Shown here piece after piece: positions 1 through 8,674 of a stretch of DNA of 64,000 nucleotides. The notes under the pieces were generated by a model, which did no database searches, was not told where the DNA came from, and saw nothing but the letters and a program-made list of their open reading frames with translations. This DNA comes from JAJRVM01 sp963700515 (GTDB taxonomy: Bacteria; Planctomycetota; Planctomycetia; Pirellulales; Pirellulaceae): the NCBI GenBank assembly GCA_963700515.1, contig CAVOXY010000058.1, forward strand, positions 1-64,000. The letters are read 5' to 3'. Positions within the stretch are counted from its first letter, which is position 1. Each line of letters opens with the position of its first letter. The translations under genes and the position numbers were made by a program.

Positions 1-356
1 GCCACGATTTGTCGTGTATGGGCCCAAGCGTTCCTCGCTGATTTCGCTCGTCGGTTCACTGCAGTGCGAGTTGTCTGGCATCCAACTGGCCGGCCAACCG
101 GCGGAAGTTCTGGTGCGGCGCGGGCTGCCCCTGCCCCGCCTGGGTTGGAACCACTGCTGAACGAGCCAAGGCGCGTGCCCGCAAGTGCATACGATTCGGA
201 CTCGAAATCCCGCCCGTCTATCGTGATCCGACCACGGGTGATGCCTGGCCACGGATTCTACGCGGCGTGCGCCACGACGTCACGGTTGCGTTACGCCGCT
301 GGGTGTACCAGTTCCTGCAATCGTGGACCACCCTGCGGCCTCGAATTTCCACGTAA
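1..356 (+). pseudogene. Degraded 3' end of the gene upstream of the DUF1704 gene
   Basis: Two reading frames look protein-like in turn. Frame 2 runs to a TGA near 150 and frame 3 runs from about 155 to TAA at 354-356. The frame-3 part reads FGLEIPPVYRDPTTGDAW and then RHDVTVALRRWVYQFLQSW, resembling the tail of N-formylglutamate amidohydrolase-type proteins that often neighbour DUF1704 genes. The window edge cuts its start. The family assignment is from memory and weak; that it is a fragment with a frame change is visible directly. Confidence 0.35.
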
Positions 357-1700
357 TCGGCGCACGAACAATTCCTCGCACGGTCTGGCAGGTGGACCAG
401 CAACTCGCCGCGGTGGCCGACAGCTTCGACTTTCTGTTGCTGGTCACTCCCGTAAACGCGGCCGAGGCGTGGCACGACTTCCAAGGCTCGAAGCATCAGC
501 AACCGCCGCTGCTCCAGTATCGCCCCCTGCCGGTCGAGCCGACGCTGCTCAAGCGATCCCTCTTCGCGGTACCTATCGAGAAGGTAGATGATCCTGCTCT
601 CTACCAGATCTTCCGCGAGAAACAGGACGAGCTGGATCGTCAGATCACACTGCTGCTGGACATGAATACGCCGCGTTTCGTGCACGGGAGCATTGAGCTG
701 TTTGGCGGAGTCGATGACGAGTTGGACCGCGTCGCCCGCCGGCCCATGCTCGAGCGAATGCCGCCGACGATCCGCGAGAAATCCGATGGGCCATCGCTCA
801 ACGCCCAGGTGTTTGCAGAGCGTGCTGGTGGAGATCGAGTCACTGCGTCGTCAATGGCCGGAAGTCAAGCCGGTTGCGCGGTTGACGAGATTCACACGGG
901 GCTGATGGTCTCCAAGGGTTCGCTGCTGATCGGGGCGGATACCACAATTCCAGCTGCGCGCGCCAAGGCGCACATCCAGCACGAAGTGGGCACCCACGTG
1001 CTCACCTATTGGAACAGCCAGGCACGGCCAGAGTTCAGCAACTCTATTCGGGACTGGCCGGATACGATCCGCTCCAGGAAGGGATTGCCGTGTTGGCGGA
1101 GGCATTCGTCGGTGGCCTGAGCCGGTCGCGAGTGCGACTGCTCCTGGGCCGCGTCGTTGCCGCCCGTCTCATGACCGACGGAGCCACCTTCGTCGACACG
1201 TTTCGTGAACTCCACGACACTTGGGGCTTTCGAGCCCGCACCGCGTTCACGATCACGCTGCGGATTTACCGGGGCGGTGGGCTTACCAAGGACGCCGTGT
1301 ACGTGCGCGGGATCGGCCAGCTGATGGACTATATTCGGGAGGGCGGTGATCTGGAGTCGTTACTCATCGGCAAGATCGCGGTGGAGCACGTGTCCTTGAT
1401 CCAGGAACTCAAGGCACGCGAGATCCTCGTCCCGCCTCCGCTGAAGCCCAGTTTTCTTGAAGCGCCGGAGTTCCAGCCTCAGATGGACCGCATCCGCTCC
1501 GGACTCACACTGTTTCAGTTGCTCCGGGACAAAGCGGAGCCCGCGTCGGGGGAGGCGGGAGCTTGGGACGAGAGTCTTTCCGATGAGATTCTGCAGGCGC
1601 TGAGACTCGCTCCCCTTGCTTTCGCCATCTTCAATACAGGCCGCGTAACCGCTAAAGTCTACCTGGCTTGCCAGCCGATAACGCTAGTTGTCACTCTCTC
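323..1700 (+). pseudogene. DUF1704 / flavohemoglobin expression-modulating QEGLA motif protein, frameshifted
   Basis: The first frame (GTG at 323, overlapping the upstream stop) carries RPLPVEP and ends with the metallopeptidase-like HEVGTHVLTYWNSQARP. The second frame, entered near position 1030, carries YSGLAGYDPLQEGIAVLAE, which contains the QEG motif naming the family, and then YRGGGLTKDAVYVRG. Together they make one family member split by a single frame change at about 1025-1035. DUF1704 proteins are putative zinc peptidases related to tyrosine carboxypeptidases; the bacterial role is unclear. The family-like part ends near 1540. The exact stop is uncertain because the second frame stays open into the next gene. 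Confidence 0.75.
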
Positions 1701-1740
1701 AGTTTCTGGCGTGCTCAGCATGGGATGGTCGCACCACGTG

Positions 1741-2673
1741 ATGAGATTCCTCGGCAATTCTGGACGCTGGCGGCTCGCCGCAGCCTGTCTTGCGGTGGCG
1801 TGTTTTGCGCTTCCGTGCCGGCGACGGAATCGCAGCCGCGGCGATGGGGCCATCTGCCCATCAACACCAATTTCGCTGGCGGCGGCTACGTCTATACGGG
1901 CGCCGATATCGCCTTCGATCCGGTTCTCCGGATCGAGGACGTCGAGTTGGAGTTGCACACGCTTCCCTTAAAGTACATTCGGACCTTTGAATTGTTGGGG
2001 AAGTCGGCCCGCGTGTCGATTGGCTGCAAGCCTTCCAGGACGGCAAGTGGAACGGATTGGTCAACGGCGTGCCGACCCAAGTCACTCGAAGCGGAGGGTC
2101 AGACATGTCACTCCGTTTCGCCGTGAATATTCTCGGTGCGCCACCGCTGAGCGGCCCCGAGTACGCCGAATATCGGGCTACCACCGAGTGCGAGACGATC
2201 GTGGGACTGGGTATGGAGGTGCAGTTTCCGACGGGACAGTATTTCAGCGACAAACTCATCAACCTTGGCACGAACCGGTTCACCTTCCGCCCCCAGATGG
2301 GAGTCGTGCACAGACGAGGTAAGTGGTCGGCGGAGTTGACAGCTTCATCCTGGATGTACACCGACAACGACGAGTTCTTCAACGGGAACCAACTCGAACA
2401 AAACCCGCTCTATTCGATTCAGGGATTTGTCGATTACACTTTCAAACCGGGGCTCTGGGTTGGTGCCGGAATCGCCTATGGCATGGGGGGAAAGTCAACC
2501 GTCAACGGCATCCCCAAGGACGATCCGAGGGACGCCATTCTTTGGGGGCTCGCCCTCGGCTACCCGATCTCGAAACAGGTTGGCGGTCAGCTCACGATCT
2601 TTCTCAGCGAACCCAGACGTCGGTGGGTGTCGACTCGGACAGCCTTCTGGCCACGATCTCCGTGCTCTGGTGA
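1741..2673 (+). pseudogene. Outer-membrane channel-like protein (phenol MetA-deg / transporter family), several frameshifts
   Basis: A hydrophobic signal peptide starts at ATG 1741 (RLAAACLAVACFALPC). The frame changes near 1810, and that frame carries RRWGHLPINTNFAGGGYVYT. It changes again near 2010 into a long beta-strand-rich frame containing INLGTNRFTFRPQMGVVH and FKPGLWVGAGIAYGMGG. A last change near 2610 gives the natural-looking end VGVDSDSLLATISVLW. This order matches the planctomycete members of PF13557, predicted beta-barrel proteins of the outer membrane. Three shifts in 930 bp make it non-functional as read, unless they are sequencing indels. Confidence 0.65.
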
Positions 2674-2732
2674 CGCCGGCGTGGTACAGTGGGGAGACGT
2701 CGTGTATTTCCGTGAGTTCTCGCTGCCCGGCC

Positions 2733-3122
2733 TCATTTCCAGCCTTGTTCGAGCGTCTTGTCAAGCCCGTCCCTCAGTCCTTCGATTCGACCGCCCATCG
2801 ACTTGCTCGATTGCCGATTCATAAGAGGTGGGATGTTGACCGTGGGTGCGCGGCCATCACCGTGGTCGTGTTTCATTTCCTGAATCTTCTCCACGGCGTC
2901 CTGTTTGACTTCTGTCGCGTGCTGCTGGTTGATTGATATGCGTGGACGGCCATTCTCCCATTTGACCGAGACGATGCCAGTGGCATACAGGACAGGTAGG
3001 CAGAGCACGATCAGTAAAGCGATAATGCGTCCTCCCAACACTTTTTTGAGCGGTTGTGGCATGCCGGTCGTGGCAACATTCACAACGTTCTGCGAGAGGG
3101 TCTTTTTCTTGGAACGAGCCAT
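2733..3122 (-). CDS. Small single-pass membrane protein, hypothetical
   Basis: 129 residues. The N-terminus is basic (MARSKKKTLSQN), followed by one strong membrane segment around residues 31-50 (RIIALLIVLCLPVLYATGIV), then a soluble tail with a heptad-like stretch (KQDAVEKIQEMKHDH). The likely topology is N-in with the tail outside the cytoplasm. It is the only open frame on either strand that looks coding here. It converges tail to tail with the channel gene, whose stop is 60 bp away. No family was recognised. Confidence 0.5.
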   Translation of the reverse strand: MARSKKKTLSQNVVNVATTGMPQPLKKVLGGRIIALLIVLCLPVLYATGIVSVKWENGRPRISINQQHATEVKQDAVEKIQEMKHDHGDGRAPTVNIPPLMNRQSSKSMGGRIEGLRDGLDKTLEQGWK

Positions 3123-3451
3123 CCGTAATTCCTAATCGTTACTGAGGTTTCGACAAGCGGCGTGTGTTTTCGCCAACTTGCCCAATGTGCCGATGCATAC
3201 AGGGCCAACCTTGTACCGGAAGTCTGAAAAACGAACAAGATCAGCCGATTCGCGGCGGCGGTGGGGGGTGGACGTGTGCCGTGAAACGGTCAGCCGTCTG
3301 ATGTGCACCTGATCTTTGTCAGCGAGGCATTGCACAAATGAAGTGATAGAGATGTTGGGGTCAGGCGGCGTCACGCTTAGGTGGTTCGTCATGCGCCGTC
3401 AGATTGGAGCGTCGGCGTGGTCGGACGCGAAGCCGCGCCGCGTGGTGCCGC
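3123..3451. other. Intergenic stretch with no recognised feature
   Basis: About 330 bp between two minus-strand genes. Short open frames exist on both strands, but none has a ribosome site, a recognisable domain or a convincing codon pattern. It presumably includes the promoter of the 2733-3122 gene. Confidence 0.4.
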
Positions 3452-4967
3452 TCAAGAGGCTTGGGTTGCTCCCCGCTGAGCTCGCAGGTTGGCCCCATAG
3501 AATGTGTCTAGCCAGTCGATGAGGTCGGGATGCCGGGTTCTCCGATAATCAAGCCACTGCCCGTCTCCCCGCGAGCGGCCCATGTGCATGGCCAGCAGAT
3601 CCAATACTTCCGGGTGATCGAAATATGAAGTGTGTATGAGTTCGTGACCGGAGAAAGAATCGTCAAGTGCCTCCAGTGCGCTGGAGAAGGACGGAGCGGC
3701 GATGAGTCGGCGCAGTTTCGGTGCGATGTCGCGCGCGTAGGAATTGGCTGTGTCCTCGATCCGAGTGTCCAGCCACTGCGGAAGCGGTTGCCACGCCGCC
3801 GACGGTTCGGGAGTGATGGGCGTCGATGAAACCTCAATGACTTCAGCGGCCGGTCGGTTGTTCCCCTGAGCGGTTTTCACGACGCACGCGCGCACGATGT
3901 TGTCGAGTAAAGGACGAATCAAGCGATTGAATACGGGACCCAATACCCAGAAGTACGGGCGCGATAAGAGTGACAAGTTGTCTGACAGCAGGACACGCTC
4001 GCGCGGAGCCATTTTGGAGACAAAGGAAACCGAGAGATTCAAGGTGGCTCGCAGGCCATTAATTGCCTCGTCGCCGCGCGACCAAATGCCCAGCCAACGC
4101 CGCGCGTAGCGATGCATGGTCGCCGTCCGAAGGTTCCGCTCGCCACGATGCTGCAGTGTTTCCAAGACCGGGCCTAGGAGCAGTCCTGCCAAATGTAGAC
4201 TGACATACACGACAAGCAACGCGAGTGCCAGCAGCAACCAGCCCTGCGGCGTCGCCAGGAGAAACCGGCCAAGCGTTTGGCCACTTGCGGAATCGAAACT
4301 GCCGATTTGTACGCCGCCTTCCGATGTACTGACGTGCACTCCCAATATCTCGGCGATTCTTAACACGGGTGTGCTCCAGAACGAAGTGGCCGCGGGCTCT
4401 GTGGCGACATCTGTTACCAGACTGCTTTCTCTTCCCGCCAAGGCAGCACAGAGTATCTGAACCACCCCTCGAAAGGCGGTTAATGCCGGCTTAATCAAGA
4501 CAATCGCCAACAACAAACTGAAGATGTTGACTGCGTTTAGGAAACGTCGCGTGCGATGATACAAGAACGGCGTTCCAACAGTGGCCCAGCTGCTTAAGTG
4601 CTCCAGCGGTTCTCCGTGTGACGTCGCCAGTTGCAGCGCGTGCCAGATCACCGATCCACCGTGACTGTGCCCCACCAGGTGATAGCCTTGTCCCTTTTCT
4701 TCCATGGATTTTAGGTGAGTCAGTAACTGGCGACCTGCCTTGATGCGGGCACGCTCACTGTTTTCTCCCGACCAACGAAACACTTCATGGGATTCAGGGT
4801 ACGCGCACGTCGTTGGGTAATCGGCTCTTCAAATCCGTGCTAACATGGCTGCCGTTTTGCCACCAGCTGTTTCCGTCGCCCGACTCCTGACCAGCATATG
4901 TACCGTGTACCAGGATCAGTAGATCCTCGGAAGAAGGAGTGCATGGTGCGGTGCGATTTGTCGACAT
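3452..4967 (-). pseudogene. Membrane-associated alpha/beta hydrolase (lipase-like), one frameshift
   Basis: The N-terminal frame starts at ATG 4967 and carries the oxyanion-type LILVHGTYAG. One extra base near 4800 moves it to the frame with EVFRWSGENSER and the nucleophile elbow GHSHGGS (serine after GHSHG). Two or three hydrophobic segments follow, for example FSLLLAIVLIKPAL and LLLALALLVVYVSLHLAG. The full length would be about 505 residues. The C-terminus has a conserved-looking HTSYFDHPEVLDLLA containing a possible catalytic His/Asp. Dropping one G in GTGCGCGTACCC restores V-R-Y-P-E, so this is either a single-base lesion or a sequencing error. Confidence 0.65.
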
Positions 4968-5147
4968 GCCTCAGCTCAACTTGAAATGTGCTTGGTGAAC
5001 ACCAGCGAACAACTCTGGATTTGCCTTGCTCAGACCCGAGAAGACGAGAGGGACGACTTCAGCAAGGACGTGTACTCGCGACGCCGCGGCGCGTCAAGTG
5101 AAGCTGGGCGGAATGACAAGAGTGGGGCACAGATAACGTGGGCGTAG

Positions 5148-5870
5148 TCACTCCAGAGTGGGACGGACGATTTCGCCGCGGAGTTGGGCTTCGCCCCTTC
5201 CTGCTCGTACACGCCGTAGAACATCGAACAGGAATCGAGCCAGACGGTCAGGCGATGCAGATCCTCGGGCGGCAGTTTCACGTCGTAATGGCCTTTCGTC
5301 AGCAGTTCGTAGAGCTTCGATGCGCAGGGCCCCGAATTGGCCAGGGGTGGTGCGATGAGTCCGACCGCCGGCATTGCCGTAAGCGTAGAATCCGAAACGG
5401 GGAGCGAGGCTGACATAGGAGGCGCAATACGTGGTGTTCAGATCCATGTATGCCTGGCCCACCACCTGCAGCGGCTCGGCATCCAATCGGATGGCTGTAT
5501 CGGAGTTCTTGGCGTGGCAGTCAACGCAATACTGGTTCAGCACGGGCTGCACGAGCCGGGCATAGCTGAACGGGTTGGTGCCGTCGACATCTGACTGCAA
5601 GCGCGATGGTGGCCGTCGCGTTGCCAGTAACTCGACCGATCCCATGCTCGGCGCACGATGTTTGGGCTCGTGGCACCCCATGCAGACGCGTGTTTCTCCC
5701 GGCTGGAAATGGGTGCCCGACCGCATGGACTGCACAGCCAGTCCCTGCTCGTCGAGGGCCTGGAAGAAGACTTCCTTGCCGGCCGGCACTACGAAGTGCG
5801 CCTGCCGTCCGATCCAACCGGCGCGGTATTGTGTGATGATGCCAAGCATCAAGCTTATGATAGCGTAGCG
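5148..5870 (-). pseudogene. C-terminal part of a multi-haem cytochrome c protein (HzsA-like family)
   Basis: Two c-haem sites are visible, CMGCHEPK and CVDCHAK, with conserved surroundings (VPAGKEVFFQALDEQG before the first, GTNPFSYARLVQPVLN before the second). This matches the last 230 residues of planctomycete proteins related to the hydrazine synthase alpha middle and C-terminal domains, which are usually well over 600 residues. The 5' end is lost near 5860. The frame changes near 5405 and returns near 5205, so the two shifts compensate and the natural end RGEIVRPTLE is recovered. It lies just downstream of the ceramidase-like gene. Confidence 0.6.
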
Positions 5871-5940
5871 AAACCGGTGGAGGAAACGAGGCAGACGCTG
5901 TTGTGCTTTCGGGCGTCACGTTCCACGGGAACGGCCATGG

Positions 5941-7374
5941 TCAATTTGTCACGCCTTGGCGTGGCGATTTGTGCAGTTGGAGCAGGCAACGGATCGCCGC
6001 ATCCCTCAAGGCCTCACCACCGCCCGGACCACAACGAGTGTTGATAGCCTCGTATGCCCCCTCCTGGAATCCCTTGCGGTCCGGCACGTAGCGGATCCAG
6101 TCGTAGGCCAATTCATGAATCAAGGTAACGCGATACGGCGATCCCTGTTTGATCGCCAGGCCGATCTCGACGAACACTTCCCCGGGCAATGCGGCCCACG
6201 CGAGGTCATTGCCCAACGCGATCACCTGCACCTCGACATCCAAGGGTCGTCCTTGCTGCTGCTGGGCGAATAACACACGCTGTGTGAAGACGCGCTCCAA
6301 CAACGTCAGCGGTGCGCCGCCGTCCCGCTCGCGAGCCGCCAGGATCTTGGCCTGTTCCAAGTCACCTGGCTGCAACTCGACAGGCGGCAGCATCACCGTC
6401 TCACGGGTAACGCGCAGACTGCCACAATCGACCGATTCCAGTTTCCGGTATGTCCGCAATACTTCAGCAGCCAGCACGATGCCAATGCGTGCCGCTTCCG
6501 ACTGGCTTTGCTGCAGTTGCGGTCCATTCACGTCAAAGTGATTGATGTTGCCGGCAGTTCCGATTGAAAACTGCGTCAACATCGCGGGTCCCTTGACGTC
6601 CGCCAGGCAGCGGCTGAGCGTGTAGGGGTAATCGGCCGAGTAGACCTCGCCACCCACGGTGTCCAAGTGCATTGCATAGTTCACCAAGGTCGCCAACGGT
6701 TTGCCGTCAATCCCTTCAAAGTACACGACGGGAACCGACGGGTCTGTCGGGCCGACCGGACGGACGATGTCCGGGTTGCCGATGCCAGGATTGAATACAA
6801 CCGTGCCGTCTTTCATGAGGAACCGCCGACAGAAGGTGAGCGAGTCTTCGTGTCCCACGGCGGCCGACGCGCAGGCCGGCTGCAGGTCCGCAAACGCTTG
6901 GACGACGGAGTTCGTAGTGGCTTCGATCAAGAACGCGCGATAGCGTTCCGCTTCCTCGACTTGTTTGCCTTCCGTTGGAGGAGCCAACGCTGGGAATGAA
7001 GACGGGTCGGCCCACCCTGGCGTCAGGCTGGTATGCGTGTGGGTTGCCGAGATCATCACGTTACCGGGTGGAATGGGCGTGTATTCAGCCACCAGTTTGC
7101 GCACCGCTTCGACAACCGGACGGTTCACGACCGCCAGATCCAACACGACGATGGCTGCCGTCGTATCGCCCAGTTGTAGGACCAAGGCCTTGGCGTGCAG
7201 GTCGTCCAAGACTGGCTTGACGCCCCCCGTCATCTCGTTGGGCGTGATTACCGTCACGGCGCGCCCCACCTTCAACTCACCCGCCGCGGCCAATGGCCGG
7301 TCGAGGCTCAATGGCATGCTGAAAATGAGGCATGCAGCCAGAACAAGACCAAGAACATTCGTTGGTTTGGTCAC
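5941..7374 (-). CDS. Neutral/alkaline non-lysosomal ceramidase-type hydrolase, exported
   Basis: An intact frame of about 477 residues. I prefer GTG at 7374: it is preceded by AAGGGAGT and opens a proper signal peptide (TKPTNVLGLVLAACLIFSM). The upstream in-frame extension lacks signal-peptide character. Motifs typical of PF04734 are present: ISATHTHTS (zinc-binding histidines), GTAGNINHFDV (the block with the nucleophile region), and LPGEVFVEIG near the C-terminus. These enzymes cleave ceramide or similar amides outside the cytoplasm; planctomycetes carry many paralogues whose substrates are unknown. It heads the minus-strand cluster that continues into the cytochrome fragment. Confidence 0.8.
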   Translation of the reverse strand: MTKPTNVLGLVLAACLIFSMPLSLDRPLAAAGELKVGRAVTVITPNEMTGGVKPVLDDLHAKALVLQLGDTTAAIVVLDLAVVNRPVVEAVRKLVAEYTPIPPGNVMISATHTHTSLTPGWADPSSFPALAPPTEGKQVEEAERYRAFLIEATTNSVVQAFADLQPACASAAVGHEDSLTFCRRFLMKDGTVVFNPGIGNPDIVRPVGPTDPSVPVVYFEGIDGKPLATLVNYAMHLDTVGGEVYSADYPYTLSRCLADVKGPAMLTQFSIGTAGNINHFDVNGPQLQQSQSEAARIGIVLAAEVLRTYRKLESVDCGSLRVTRETVMLPPVELQPGDLEQAKILAARERDGGAPLTLLERVFTQRVLFAQQQQGRPLDVEVQVIALGNDLAWAALPGEVFVEIGLAIKQGSPYRVTLIHELAYDWIRYVPDRKGFQEGAYEAINTRCGPGGGEALRDAAIRCLLQLHKSPRQGVTN

Positions 7375-7432
7375 CGCAATACTCCCTTTGAGTGAACATC
7401 TTCTAAGCTTCTGCATTTCTATCCTAGCGTAA

Positions 7433-7547
7433 AATTTCGACTTGGACGATGTTCGAACAGGCGGATTCGCCACGAGGGGTGGCCATCACAATGGTCAAAT
7501 CGTTGTCGAACCGATCGTCGTAGACGTCGTTGTCATAGATGACCGGG
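7433..7547 (-). pseudogene. Short coding fragment ahead of a repeat copy
   Basis: The minus frame reads TNPVIYDNDVYDDRFDNDL and ends VEILR. It resembles the start of nucleoside-hydrolase-like planctomycete proteins that begin with a PVIYDNDVY segment. It has no start of its own and joins directly to the dispersed repeat at 7548. Called as a fragment with low certainty. Confidence 0.3.
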
Positions 7548-7760
7548 TTGGTGTCCGTTGGAGTGCTGCGAGGATCTCCCGTCCGTAGCCAGACTTGGCC
7601 CGATTTCCGAGAGCCAGCATACGCATCGAGTGAACCCCAGATCAAATTCCCGTATCCAACATCGTCCGTTGCGATACAATGGATGCGGAGAACAATACAG
7701 TCATCGTGATAATAGAGTCTCATTATTCTGGCAGTAGCCAAGCAATCAGAAGGTGAACCG
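7548..7760 (+). repeat. Dispersed leader repeat, copy F (3' part plus promoter module)
   Basis: Starts GTCCGTTGGAGTG, then CCAGACTTGGCCCGATTT, GCATACGCATCGAGTGAACC, a TACAAT box at 7675-7680 and AGTAGCCAAGCAATCAGAAG. It matches 30393-30590 along its length with scattered substitutions, and the first part matches 33021-33087. No gene follows it in the plus direction. It lies exactly where the acetylesterase gene (7805-8384) is broken off. Confidence 0.75.
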
Positions 7761-7804
7761 GCGGCCACCGTGGTCGCGCGGGGCAAGGGCCGCATTGCCG
7801 CTGT

Positions 7805-8384
7805 CTATGGACCGGTCGCTTCTGCCTTCTCAGCTTGGATCTCGCCGATATCCTTGCCCTGCTTCTTCATTCCTTCCCGCTGCGACTCGTTGAATTCGTA
7901 CGGCCCGGCGCTCGGTGGCCGGAAATCGGTGTTCAGGCTCTTACCCCCCCACGCGGTCTTGATGATCAAGAGCGGTTCGTTCAACAGCTGTTGCATATAG
8001 ATGCCAAATGTGAACTCAGGTCCGATCTTTGGTCCGCGCGCCTGCGCGCCAAAGCCGGCGGTCAGTCTGCCCACCTGCTCTTTGTCGGCGGAGCCAATCG
8101 ACGAGATCCACACGTGCGGACAGACGTGTGGCGTGCCATCGGCGTTGCGCATTGCATTGAGAATCGGTGCCGTCTTCGGATCCAGACCCAGGGCGTCAAA
8201 CGTCCGAACGTGCGCGTGCCCTTGCATGTTGGATTGCCCGGCCAGGATGAACACCTTGAGCGGCCTGGCGGCTTCTGCCGGCCTTCCACTCAGCGGTAGC
8301 GTCGTGTCATCCGTAGCGGCAGAATTCACGTAGACAACAAGGATGGTTAACAGCACGAGCGATTGGGTGAAGTGTTTCTTCATG
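7805..8384 (-). pseudogene. Sialate O-acetylesterase (SGNH), C-terminally truncated copy
   Basis: Starts at ATG 8384 with a signal peptide (KKHFTQSLVLLTILVVYVNS). It contains the block I serine motif FILAGQSNMQGHAHVRTFD and IKTAWGGKSLNTDFRPP, both nearly identical to the intact paralogue at 15380-17209. It stops after about 190 residues at the point equivalent to EKAKATGHYY in that paralogue. The His/Asp end of the SGNH fold and the C-terminal beta domain are missing. The break borders leader repeat copy F. The product would lack the complete catalytic site. Confidence 0.8.
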
Positions 8385-8421
8385 ATGGCAAATCCGATGA
8401 AAAAGGGGTAAGACGGAGACT

Positions 8422-8674
8422 CTACCGGGGACCGGGCGGAAGGTGTTCGAGCAGGTACCGCGTCATGAGCATGCACAGGTGCACCCCCGTGCCGCGGCCT
8501 TCGCGGAGCCCGTGATCACGATGGGGATATGCCATGTAGTCGCACGGCTTGCCCAATTCGATCAGGCGATCCACCAGCCCTTCGGTGATCTGAAGATGGG
8601 TGTTGGTCTCGCCCGTGTCGTGGATGATCAACAGGTCTCCTATATCTCCTGCCGTGCAGCGAAGCTGATCGCCG
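8422..8674 (-). pseudogene. C-terminal remnant of an S9 prolyl-oligopeptidase family peptidase
   Basis: Reads LLIIHDTGETNTHLQITEG and MAYPHRDHGLREGRG, ending LLEHLPPGPR. This is almost identical to the C-terminus of the S9 peptidase at 37459-39532. Only the last 75 or so residues remain. The segment begins immediately after the stop of the GH95-like gene, so the two are joined at 8674/8675. The intergenic bases after its stop (TCGGATTTGCCATCATG) are also shared with the 37.4 kb locus. Confidence 0.8.
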
